From RGIG4694 sp964501705 (lineage in GTDB: Bacteria > Bacillota > Clostridia > Oscillospirales > Ruminococcaceae), in the NCBI GenBank assembly GCA_964501705.1, contig CAZCUQ010000045.1, positions 1-14,335 of the forward strand: a stretch of DNA of 14,335 nucleotides. Reading direction: 5' to 3'. The translations under genes and the position numbers were made by a program. This document shows, piece after piece, positions 1 to 5,865 of this stretch. Numbering within the stretch: position 1 is the stretch's first letter; each line of letters starts with the position of its first letter. The notes below the pieces were generated by a model. The model saw only the letters and a program-made list of their open reading frames with translations. It did not search any database and was not told where the DNA came from.

Positions 1-62
1 GAACAACTTTCGTTATTTTAACATCATTTTTCATACGCATATTTTTTGACCCATAAAAAGAG

Positions 63-96
63 AAAGGTTGCGTAACCGCTTGGTTACGCAACCTTT
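63..96 (-). terminator. Rho-independent terminator of the hydrogenase-like gene
   Basis: A perfect 15-bp inverted repeat (AAAGGTTGCGTAACC, loop GCTT, then its complement) lies 76 nt past the stop codon of the minus-strand gene at 173-1876. Read on the minus strand the stem is followed by a T-rich run (TTTCTCTTTTTATG). On the plus strand no T run follows, so it acts mainly for the minus-strand gene. Bases 1-62 hold nothing I can identify. Confidence 0.85.
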
Positions 97-172
97 ACTT
101 CAAAGATTAAATACTTCTTTATGAGCACCTGCCTATATCCGAAGTCCTTTTTGCAGATATGGATGTGATATA

Positions 173-1876
173 TCAATATTTATTGTCAACGTGAGTCGTT
201 TCGTGAAGCATTACGTTAAGCTCCTCCACAAGACGGGTAAGCTCGACAACGGAATCGTTTATCGCGGTAGCGCCCTGAGAAGAAGCCTCGACATTTTCAT
301 CAAGACTCTTGAACGCGGTAGCAATGCTTGTAAGTATCTTTGTAAGCTGTGCAACGGTATCGGAATCCATATGGTCGTAACCCGAACAGAATGAGATAAG
401 ATTCTCCATAAGGCTGTTGACGATCTTGGATTTTTCGCCCGTTTTGGAAGTTGCTTCGCTTATCGTGTTCATATTGTTTGTGATAACATCGATATCCTTA
501 ACAAGCTCATCGGAGAAGTGTTTGCACTCTTCCGCCATGGTAAAGAGCTTTTCATGCTGTTCCGACAGATCCTTGTGTCTTTCGTTGAGGACTGATTTAG
601 CGTGGATAATGCAGTTATCGGGAACATTAAGACCTCTGTAAATAGCGGTAGCCATTTCATAGCAGGAATGATATCCGCAGGCATGACAGTCGTAATGACG
701 GTCTTTCTCGGTGAATTTGCCCATGCTTCTGAACACGTTCTCAAGCTGAGCGGCAGTGGGAACGGGGGTTGCTTTCTTTGCGCTGTATGTACGCATGAAG
801 TGACCTAAAGTAAAAAGTTCGTCGAATTTCTTGAAAAGCTTATCCTCGCCTCTTCCAAAAAGACCTGCCTTGCGGTTCTTTCTCGCGAATTTTTCAACAT
901 CTCTCATCGTTGCCATGATATCAAATGTTGTGGAGTTCGTATCGGCGGCGGGACCGACGTTGCAGCCGTATTCGCAGGAGAGAACATCAAATACCTCGGG
1001 ATGTTTGAATTCGGGCATTTTCGCGTACATATCAAGTTCGGGGTAAACCTTGTGAACGCCCTCGGAATTTGTGATGTTAAGTTCGGGATTGTGTATCCAG
1101 AGGTTGTCGCGCAGTCCGCCGGGACGGGGATAAACAGCTCCGACCTGACCCTGCTGGTCGTCAAAGGAATAAGCATAGTCATCCTCGGAGTTTGTGGGGA
1201 TCCTTATTTTATTATTTGAGAAGTATTCCTTTAATTTTCCGAAGGTGACGTTATACTGGATAAGACCCGTCTCTTCAAATTCGGTTTTCTTTGCGATACA
1301 GGGCGAAAGCATCGCAAGAGGAACATTTACATGAAGATATTTCTGGAGATATACAGCCTCGCAGGAAACGGGACTGTGAACCGGCGAGAGATTCGGAACG
1401 AGTCCCGGCTGGTATGTTTCTATGTAATTGACGATAGCCGCGCAGGGCTGAGTTATAATATTTTTGACTTTATTCTGTTCGATGGCTCTGAGATGCGCCC
1501 ATGTACAGATATCGGCGCCCATAGACACATCGTATATCTTGACGCCCTTTCCTCTGAAGAAATCAAGCACGCCTTTCCACGAGTCGGGGAAAACGGTCTT
1601 TACCGCGGGAGCTACAAGAAGCGCAGCCTTATTGCCTTTTTCGATGAATTTGATAAATTCCTCAGTATCGTCCTCAAAATCACGTGCGCCGTGCTGACAT
1701 GTTCTTACACATTCGCCGCAGCGTATGCAGCGGTCGTGGTTTACCGTAGTGACGAATCTGCCGTCCTCAAGCTGCTTTGTGATATTAGCCTCCTGGGCGG
1801 GGCAGTTTCTTACGCAGGCGTTGCAGCCCACGCACTTGTCGGGATTGACAAGTATTAATTCCTTTGTTAATGCCAT
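173..1876 (-). CDS. Sensory-type [FeFe]-hydrogenase-like protein with FeS domain and C-terminal coiled coil
   Basis: A 567-residue soluble iron-sulfur protein. Residues 15-25 and 50-60 are two CxxCxxCxxxC ferredoxin motifs. Residues 85-365 match the [FeFe]-hydrogenase large-subunit C-terminal domain: Cys145 in TQPCAAIVNYIE replaces the catalytic TSCCP loop, Cys193 lies in SPCIAKK, and Cys301/Cys305 lie in SCEYGCNVGP. All four H-cluster cysteine positions are therefore present, but the loops are those of sensory rather than bulk H2-producing enzymes. Residues 397-422 (CxxCxxxxC, then Cys422) look like the four-cysteine FeS domain (PF04060 type) usual in this group. Residues 430-560 are helical and coiled-coil-like, resembling part of a methyl-accepting protein but lacking its conserved CheA-contact tip, and no PAS domain is evident. 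No membrane segment is seen. ATG start; GGGAG at 1887-1891. It is divergent from the H-cluster maturation operon. The likely role is H2 or redox sensing; the output partner is unknown. Confidence 0.85.
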   Translation of the reverse strand: MALTKELILVNPDKCVGCNACVRNCPAQEANITKQLEDGRFVTTVNHDRCIRCGECVRTCQHGARDFEDDTEEFIKFIEKGNKAALLVAPAVKTVFPDSWKGVLDFFRGKGVKIYDVSMGADICTWAHLRAIEQNKVKNIITQPCAAIVNYIETYQPGLVPNLSPVHSPVSCEAVYLQKYLHVNVPLAMLSPCIAKKTEFEETGLIQYNVTFGKLKEYFSNNKIRIPTNSEDDYAYSFDDQQGQVGAVYPRPGGLRDNLWIHNPELNITNSEGVHKVYPELDMYAKMPEFKHPEVFDVLSCEYGCNVGPAADTNSTTFDIMATMRDVEKFARKNRKAGLFGRGEDKLFKKFDELFTLGHFMRTYSAKKATPVPTAAQLENVFRSMGKFTEKDRHYDCHACGYHSCYEMATAIYRGLNVPDNCIIHAKSVLNERHKDLSEQHEKLFTMAEECKHFSDELVKDIDVITNNMNTISEATSKTGEKSKIVNSLMENLISFCSGYDHMDSDTVAQLTKILTSIATAFKSLDENVEASSQGATAINDSVVELTRLVEELNVMLHETTHVDNKY

Positions 1877-1921
1877 GTTTACTACACTCCCATTACTTGT
1901 TATTCTGAGTCAAGCCTGTAC

Positions 1922-1952
1922 TGACAGACCGAAAAAGCATATACGGCTGTCA
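1922..1952 (-). promoter_or_regulatory. Hairpin in the 5' leader of the hydrogenase-like gene
   Basis: TGACAG and CCG (1922-1931, one unpaired A between them) pair with CGG and CTGTCA (1944-1952), giving 9 bp around a 12-nt loop. It lies between the predicted transcription start (near 1975) and the start codon at 1876. No T run follows on the minus strand, so it is not a terminator. Function is unknown. Confidence 0.5.
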
Positions 1953-1981
1953 AAATCTATAAATATCATTCTCCCAAGGAT

Positions 1982-2010
1982 ATTATACCACACCGTTAAA
2001 CGGAAATCAA
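1982..2010 (-). promoter_or_regulatory. Sigma-A-type promoter of the hydrogenase-like gene
   Basis: On the minus strand, -35 TTGATT (2010-2005) and a perfect -10 TATAAT (1987-1982) are separated by 17 bp. The predicted leader is about 100 nt. The same TTGATT-17-TATAAT combination drives the divergent maturation operon. Confidence 0.65.
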
Positions 2011-2197
2011 GACTTTTTTTAAAAAAAATTGCAAAAAGAGATTAATTTTGTTACAAAAAAATAACATTTGCTTTGGTAATAACCCACAAAGCAATATTTC
2101 CGTATATGTTTTAATTTAATGTTTTGTACAAAATCTATAATATTTCAATCAGAATTTCGTCGAACCGTATAAAAAAATCGCCGAGACAAAAAAACGG

Positions 2198-2226
2198 TTG
2201 ATTTATGCAAAAAAGTATGCTATAAT
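2198..2226 (+). promoter_or_regulatory. Sigma-A-type promoter of the hydrogenase maturation operon
   Basis: TTGATT (2198-2203), a 17-bp spacer and TATAAT (2221-2226). The transcription start is expected near 2233, about 180 nt before the first start codon, so the transcript carries a long leader. Confidence 0.7.
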
Positions 2227-2232
2227 AAACTT

Positions 2233-2414
2233 GTGAGCCGAAGGAGCATTCCGACGGCGAACATTTGAAATTTTTTACGCGGTTTCTGAAGCCGAGGATT
2301 CTTTCCGGGGAAAAAGAGTGCGCTTGAGTTGAGCTTTTACGGTTAAGCTTTGGTTTGCCGCGTTCTTTCGGAAACGAGAGGACGCTTTTTATTATGTGAA
2401 AAGGAGTGATTTAA
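2233..2414 (+). ncRNA. Structured leader RNA, candidate attenuator or riboswitch
   Basis: From the predicted start, the leader folds into a hairpin at 2237-2258 (GCCG, GGA, loop, TCC, CGGC with an internal purine loop). A possible closing helix pairs ACGCGG (2277-2282) with CCGCGT (2358-2363). It encloses possible stems near 2300-2320 and at 2331-2350 (GAGCTT with AAGCTT). The closing helix shares bases 2360-2363 with the 5' arm of the terminator at 2360-2385, so the two structures exclude each other. A further hairpin, CGGTTT (2280-2285) with AAGCCG (2289-2294), competes for the other strand of the closing helix. This layout is typical of transcription attenuators. I do not recognise it as a known riboswitch class; the folding is by eye. 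Confidence 0.55.
2360..2390 (+). terminator. Intrinsic terminator inside the maturation-operon leader
   Basis: An 11-bp stem (GCGTTCTTTCG paired with CGAGAGGACGC, including two G-U pairs) capped by a GAAA tetraloop (2371-2374) is followed directly by TTTTT. It ends 10 nt before the AAGGAG site of the first gene, so it would stop transcription before the whole operon unless disrupted. That position argues for regulation rather than for ending an upstream gene, since no plus-strand gene lies upstream. Confidence 0.75.
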
Positions 2415-2660
2415 ATGGATTCGAGAGTCGCGCTTATCGGAATTATCGTTGAAAATCAGCAGTCGGTGGAGAAGCTTAATGTGCTTCTTCATGATTTCAG
2501 CGGATATGTTATCGGCAGAATGGGTATCCCTTACAAAAAGAAAAATATCTCGGTAATAAGCGTTGCCGTGGACGCGCCGGCCGATATTATCAGCTCGCTG
2601 TCGGGAAAGCTCGGTAAGCTTGACGGTATCTCCGTTCAGGTCGTTTATTCAAAGATTTAA
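2415..2660 (+). CDS. TM1266-family iron-only hydrogenase system regulator
   Basis: An 81-residue protein matching the small putative regulator that accompanies [FeFe]-hydrogenase maturation genes (TM1266 family, ACT-like fold). Visible signs are the opening VALIGIIVENQQSVEKLNVLL, the central YVIGRMGIPY, the NISVISVAVDAPADIISSLSGKLGKL stretch (split here across residues 45-69) and the C-terminal VQVVYSK; length is normal for the family. ATG start with AAGGAG at 2401-2406, spacing 8. It is the first gene of the maturation operon and sits behind the attenuator. The biochemical function of the family is not established; a regulatory or ligand-sensing role is inferred from its ACT-like fold and constant neighbourhood. 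Confidence 0.85.
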   Translation: MDSRVALIGIIVENQQSVEKLNVLLHDFSGYVIGRMGIPYKKKNISVISVAVDAPADIISSLSGKLGKLDGISVQVVYSKI

Positions 2661-2662
2661 GC

Positions 2663-2882
2663 ATGAACAGGCTTTTTCGGAGAAAGAGGCGTGCTTGCGG
2701 GCGCAAATGCCGTAATGCCGAATCTCCCGCCCGAATCGGCGGAAAAAAATATATGCTCCGCGGGTAACAAGCTTTCTTCGGGAAGCGAGGCGGTCTGCCA
2801 TTTAAGCGGCTTGAAAAAACGTATGAAAAAAACAGGCTTTGATATCCCCGTAAGCCGGGGAGATTACAGAAAGGAAGAATGA
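2663..2882 (+). pseudogene. hydE: hydE remnant (C-terminal fragment of the [FeFe]-hydrogenase maturase HydE)
   Basis: Reading in frame from about 2676 to the TGA at 2880-2882 gives GERGVLAGANAVMPNLPP followed by a tail ending GFDIPVSRGDYRKEE. This matches the last part of HydE, in which a REKG-LKAGANVVMPN-type segment precedes the C-terminus. HydE is normally about 350 residues with a radical-SAM CxxxCxxC motif near its N-terminus; here only about 65 codons remain and no cluster motif exists. An ATG at 2663 just after the regulator's stop reads MNRLF in a different frame and may be the original hydE start, so the core appears lost by an out-of-frame deletion. What remains has no internal stop and still abuts hydG. 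A GTG at 2691 could start a 63-residue peptide, but it could not be a maturase. An assembly collapse is an alternative explanation. Confidence 0.8.
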
Positions 2883-2884
2883 TT

Positions 2885-4327
2885 ATGTACGATCCCAAAT
2901 CACTGAGCGCAGATGATTTTATTAATGATGAGGAAATAAAGGAAACTCTCGCTTACGCGGACGCTCATAAGGACGATGCGGCGCTTATCGACAGTATTCT
3001 CGAAAAAGCCCGCCCGAAAAAGACATCCGACGGAAAAACTCACTGTGCGGGACTTTCTCACAGAGAAGCTTCGGTGCTTCTTGCCTGTGAGATTCCCGAA
3101 AAGGTCCGGGCAATGTACGATCTCGCCGAGGAGATAAAGAAGGCCTTCTACGGCAACAGGATCGTTATGTTCGCGCCCCTTTATCTCTCCAATTACTGCG
3201 TGAACGGATGTCTTTACTGTCCTTATCACATGAAGAACAAACACATCGCGAGAAAGAAGCTCACGCAGGAGGAAGTAAAAGCGGAGGTCATCGCTTTGCA
3301 GGATATGGGACATAAGCGCCTTGCAATCGAAGCGGGAGAGGATCCTGTCAATAATCCCATCGAATATATTCTCGAATGTATCGGGACGATCTATTCCATA
3401 AAGCATAAAAACGGCGCTATCAGAAGGGTAAACGTAAACATTGCCGCAACCACCGTTGAGGAATACAAAATGCTCAAGGACGCGGGAATAGGCACTTACA
3501 TACTTTTCCAGGAGACATATCATAAGGAGAGCTATCTGAAGCTTCACCCCACAGGACCCAAGCATGACTACAATTATCACACCGAAGCTATGGACAGAGC
3601 CATGGACGGCGGAATAGACGATGTGGGACTGGGCGTTCTTTTCGGACTTGAACTCTATCGCTATGAATTCGCGGGACTTCTCATGCACGCGGAGCATCTC
3701 GAAGCCGTTCACGGAGTAGGTCCCCACACAATAAGCGTTCCGAGAGTAAAGCGCGCCGATGATATCGACCCGACCGCGTTCGACAACGGCATATCCGATG
3801 AAATATTCGCGAAAATATGCGCTCTGATCAGAATTGCCGTTCCTTATACGGGAATGATAATCTCCACGAGAGAATCCCAGGCGGTAAGAGAAAAGGTAAT
3901 AAGACTCGGCGTATCTCAGATAAGCGGAGCATCAAGAACGTCCGTCGGAGGCTATACCGAAGAGGAAAGACCTCACGATTCCGAGCAGTTTGACGTTTCC
4001 GACCAGAGAACTCTCGATGAAGTCGTGCGCTGGCTCATGGGAATGGGTTACATCCCGTCGTTCTGCACAGCCTGCTACAGAGAGGGCAGAACAGGCGACC
4101 GCTTCATGCAGCTTTGCAAGAACGGTCAGATACAAAATTGCTGTCACCCGAACGCTCTTATGACATTAAAGGAATTTTTATGCGACTATGCTTCTCCCGA
4201 AACCGTCGCTGTCGGAAACAAGATGATCGAATCCGAGATAAAAAATATTCCCGCGGAAAAAGTGAGACAGATAGTAAAGGAAAATCTTGTGAAAATCGAA
4301 AACGGAAGCAGGGATTTCCGCTTCTGA
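2885..4327 (+). CDS. hydG: [FeFe]-hydrogenase H-cluster maturase HydG (radical SAM tyrosine lyase)
   Basis: HydG cleaves tyrosine using S-adenosylmethionine and supplies the CO and CN ligands, as an Fe(CO)2(CN)-type synthon, for the H-cluster. With the start used here the protein has 480 residues, normal for the family. The radical-SAM motif CVNGCLYC gives Cys105, Cys109 and Cys112. The C-terminal auxiliary-cluster motif CX2CX22C is exact, at Cys394, Cys397 and Cys420. I chose ATG 2885 because AAGGAAG (2871-2877) is 7 nt away and the resulting N-terminus MYDPKSLSADDFI fits HydG; the ATG at 2879, overlapping the hydE relic stop, would leave the ribosome site only 1 nt away. It lies directly after the hydE relic and 42 bp before hydF in one operon. 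All key residues are intact. Confidence 0.95.
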   Translation: MYDPKSLSADDFINDEEIKETLAYADAHKDDAALIDSILEKARPKKTSDGKTHCAGLSHREASVLLACEIPEKVRAMYDLAEEIKKAFYGNRIVMFAPLYLSNYCVNGCLYCPYHMKNKHIARKKLTQEEVKAEVIALQDMGHKRLAIEAGEDPVNNPIEYILECIGTIYSIKHKNGAIRRVNVNIAATTVEEYKMLKDAGIGTYILFQETYHKESYLKLHPTGPKHDYNYHTEAMDRAMDGGIDDVGLGVLFGLELYRYEFAGLLMHAEHLEAVHGVGPHTISVPRVKRADDIDPTAFDNGISDEIFAKICALIRIAVPYTGMIISTRESQAVREKVIRLGVSQISGASRTSVGGYTEEERPHDSEQFDVSDQRTLDEVVRWLMGMGYIPSFCTACYREGRTGDRFMQLCKNGQIQNCCHPNALMTLKEFLCDYASPETVAVGNKMIESEIKNIPAEKVRQIVKENLVKIENGSRDFRF

Positions 4328-4369
4328 TAAGAAAATGATCGGGAAAGCAAACGAAAAGGAGGGAAAAAT

Positions 4370-5572
4370 ATGAGCCTTAACGATACGCCGTCTTCCGAAA
4401 GAGTCCACATCGGCATTTTCGGAAGAAGAAACGCGGGAAAATCAAGTCTTATCAACGCTCTTACGGGGCAGAACCTTGCAATTGTCTCCGATATAAGGGG
4501 AACAACCACCGACCCTGTTTCCAAGGCTATGGAAATCCTCCCACTGGGTCCCGTGATGATAACAGATACTCCGGGAACCGACGATGAGGGAGAACTCGGC
4601 TCACAGCGCGTAAAAGCAAGCTACAGGGTACTTAACCGCACGGATATCGCGCTTCTTGTCACCGAGGGAACGGCTTTGTCAGATGAGGACAAGGAGCTTC
4701 TCTCCCACATAAAAAAGCTTGAGATACCGTACATTGTGGTATATAATAAATGCGACGCGCACCCCGACCTTGTTTTGTCGGGCGAAAACGAGATAAAGGT
4801 AAGCGCGGTCACGGGAGAAAACATAAAGGAGCTCAGAGAACTTATCGCGAGGCAGAATACCGGCTCGGACGGGCAGACTCCGCTGATAAGGGATAAGCTT
4901 TCCGTCGGTGATTTTGCGGTTCTTGTAATTCCCATAGACAAGGCGGCTCCGAAAGGGAGGCTCATTCTGCCCGAACAGCAGACTATCCGCGATATTCTTG
5001 ACGCGGGAGCGGTAAGCGTGACCGTAAGAGACACCGAGCTTGAGGATACTCTTAAATCTGTCGGAAAGAAACCATCGGTCGTTATTACGGACAGTCAGGC
5101 GTTCGGGAAAGTATCGAAGATAACTCCGCCCGATATTATGCTTACCTCGTTTTCCATTCTCATGGCGCGGCATAAGGGAACTCTCGCAAAAGCCGTAAAG
5201 GGCGTAAGAGCACTGGATACTCTCGCGGACGGAGATACCGTGCTTATTTCCGAGGGCTGCACTCATCACAGGCAGTGCGGAGATATCGGCTCGGTAAAGC
5301 TCCCCGCGTGGATAAACAAGTACACGGGCGGAAAAAAGATAAGCTTTGAGTTTACATCAGGCAAGGGATTTCCGGATGATCTGTCCCCTTACAAAATGGT
5401 CATTCACTGCGGCGGCTGTATGCTCAACGAAAGGGAAATGCTTTATCGTTCGAGGATCGCGGAAGAGCAGAATATCCCCATGACAAACTACGGCATAGCC
5501 ATAGCACAGATGAACGGAATACTTAAAAGAAGCGTTGAAATTCTTCCGGAAATACATGATCTTCTCGGCTGA
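4370..5572 (+). CDS. hydF: [FeFe]-hydrogenase H-cluster maturation GTPase HydF
   Basis: HydF is the scaffold GTPase on which the 2Fe precursor of the H-cluster is completed and handed to the hydrogenase. Its 400 residues fit the family. The GTPase domain shows the P-loop GRRNAGKSS (18-26), the switch RGTTTDP (43-49), DTPG (66-69), NKCD (126-129) and SAV (145-147). The C-terminal cluster motif CxHx46HCxxC is exact: Cys297, His299, His346, Cys347 and Cys350. A strong AAAAGGAGGG site (4354-4363) lies 6 nt before ATG 4370. It is the last gene of the maturation operon; transcription probably ends at the terminator 188 nt downstream, after passing through a palindromic element. Confidence 0.95.
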   Translation: MSLNDTPSSERVHIGIFGRRNAGKSSLINALTGQNLAIVSDIRGTTTDPVSKAMEILPLGPVMITDTPGTDDEGELGSQRVKASYRVLNRTDIALLVTEGTALSDEDKELLSHIKKLEIPYIVVYNKCDAHPDLVLSGENEIKVSAVTGENIKELRELIARQNTGSDGQTPLIRDKLSVGDFAVLVIPIDKAAPKGRLILPEQQTIRDILDAGAVSVTVRDTELEDTLKSVGKKPSVVITDSQAFGKVSKITPPDIMLTSFSILMARHKGTLAKAVKGVRALDTLADGDTVLISEGCTHHRQCGDIGSVKLPAWINKYTGGKKISFEFTSGKGFPDDLSPYKMVIHCGGCMLNEREMLYRSRIAEEQNIPMTNYGIAIAQMNGILKRSVEILPEIHDLLG

Positions 5573-5578
5573 AATATT

Positions 5579-5687
5579 ATTTATAGTCAACGGCATCAGA
5601 AATCTGACTTGAAGTCAGGCAAAAATTTGCGTATATGATTTTTGCGCAGGCTGAAAGAACAAATTTCAATGTCGTTTGACTATAAAT
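5579..5687. repeat. Palindromic MITE-like element
   Basis: Terminal inverted repeats of 18-19 bp bound a 109-bp element: ATTTATAGTCAA then CGGCAT at the left (5579-5596), and ATGTCG then TTTGACTATAAAT at the right (5669-5687). They differ by one bulged base and one G-U pair. Inside are CTGACTTGAAGTCAG (5604-5618) and GCAAAAAT (5619-5626) pairing with ATTTTTGC (5638-5645), so most of it could fold into one long hairpin. It has no coding capacity and starts 7 bp after the hydF stop. TA dinucleotides inside the ends could be a target duplication, but this is not certain. No second copy is present in the window. Confidence 0.55.
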
Positions 5688-5760
5688 GACCTGTTACGCT
5701 TTATTCGCCGCTTTTGTCATCGGTTATTACCAGCTTCAAAATTGTTTGTTTCCTAATGTT

Positions 5761-5805
5761 AAAACCCCTTTAAATTGCCCGGAAAGAGCATTTTAAAGGG
5801 GTTTT
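5761..5805. terminator. Bidirectional intrinsic terminator between convergent genes
   Basis: A 14-bp stem pairs AAAACCCCTTTAAA (5761-5774) with TTTAAAGGGGTTTT (5792-5805) around a 17-nt loop. Six T residues follow the G run on the plus strand and four on the minus strand, so it can serve both hydF and the minus-strand kinase-like gene ending at 5866. Confidence 0.8.
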
Positions 5806-5865
5806 TTGAGTTTTGCGCGTCAGGCTGCAAATACGCTGCCCGTTTCCTTTCGGATAAGATCATCC

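Larger units (their letters stand above)
1877..2414. other. Divergent hydrogenase intergenic region (538 bp)
   Basis: This gap separates the minus-strand hydrogenase-like gene from the plus-strand maturation operon. It holds one promoter for each direction, a hairpin in the minus-strand leader (1922-1952), an AT-rich middle with a perfect 12-bp palindrome TTTTGTACAAAA (2122-2133), and a long structured leader for the plus-strand operon (about 2233-2414). No coding potential was recognised. Confidence 0.8.
5573..5865. other. Convergent intergenic region (293 bp)
   Basis: The gap between hydF and the convergent kinase-like gene holds the palindromic element at 5579-5687 and a bidirectional terminator at 5761-5805. 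Bases 5688-5760 and 5806-5865 show no further structure I can support. Confidence 0.75.

Noticed and set aside
173..600. Methyl-accepting chemotaxis receptor, from the C-terminal part of the hydrogenase-like protein
   Set aside because: The helices resemble receptors, but the conserved CheA/CheW-binding tip, a membrane anchor and a sensor domain are absent.
1331..1858. Open frame of 175 codons antisense to the hydrogenase-like gene
   Set aside because: It overlaps the ferredoxin and H-cluster coding region entirely and has no family signature of its own.
2048..2067. Possible Rex redox-regulator box (TTGTTA ... TAACAT) between the hydrogenase genes
   Set aside because: The half-sites are 8 nt apart, while the Rex consensus needs 6 between these hexamers, and the right half ends in T instead of A.
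2900..3727. Open frame of 275 codons antisense to hydG
   Set aside because: hydG on the other strand has every family motif; the antisense frame has no recognisable domain or ribosome site and looks like a by-product of hydG codon usage.
4679..5269. Open frame of 196 codons antisense to hydF
   Set aside because: It mirrors the conserved hydF sequence and has no ribosome binding site or recognisable motif.
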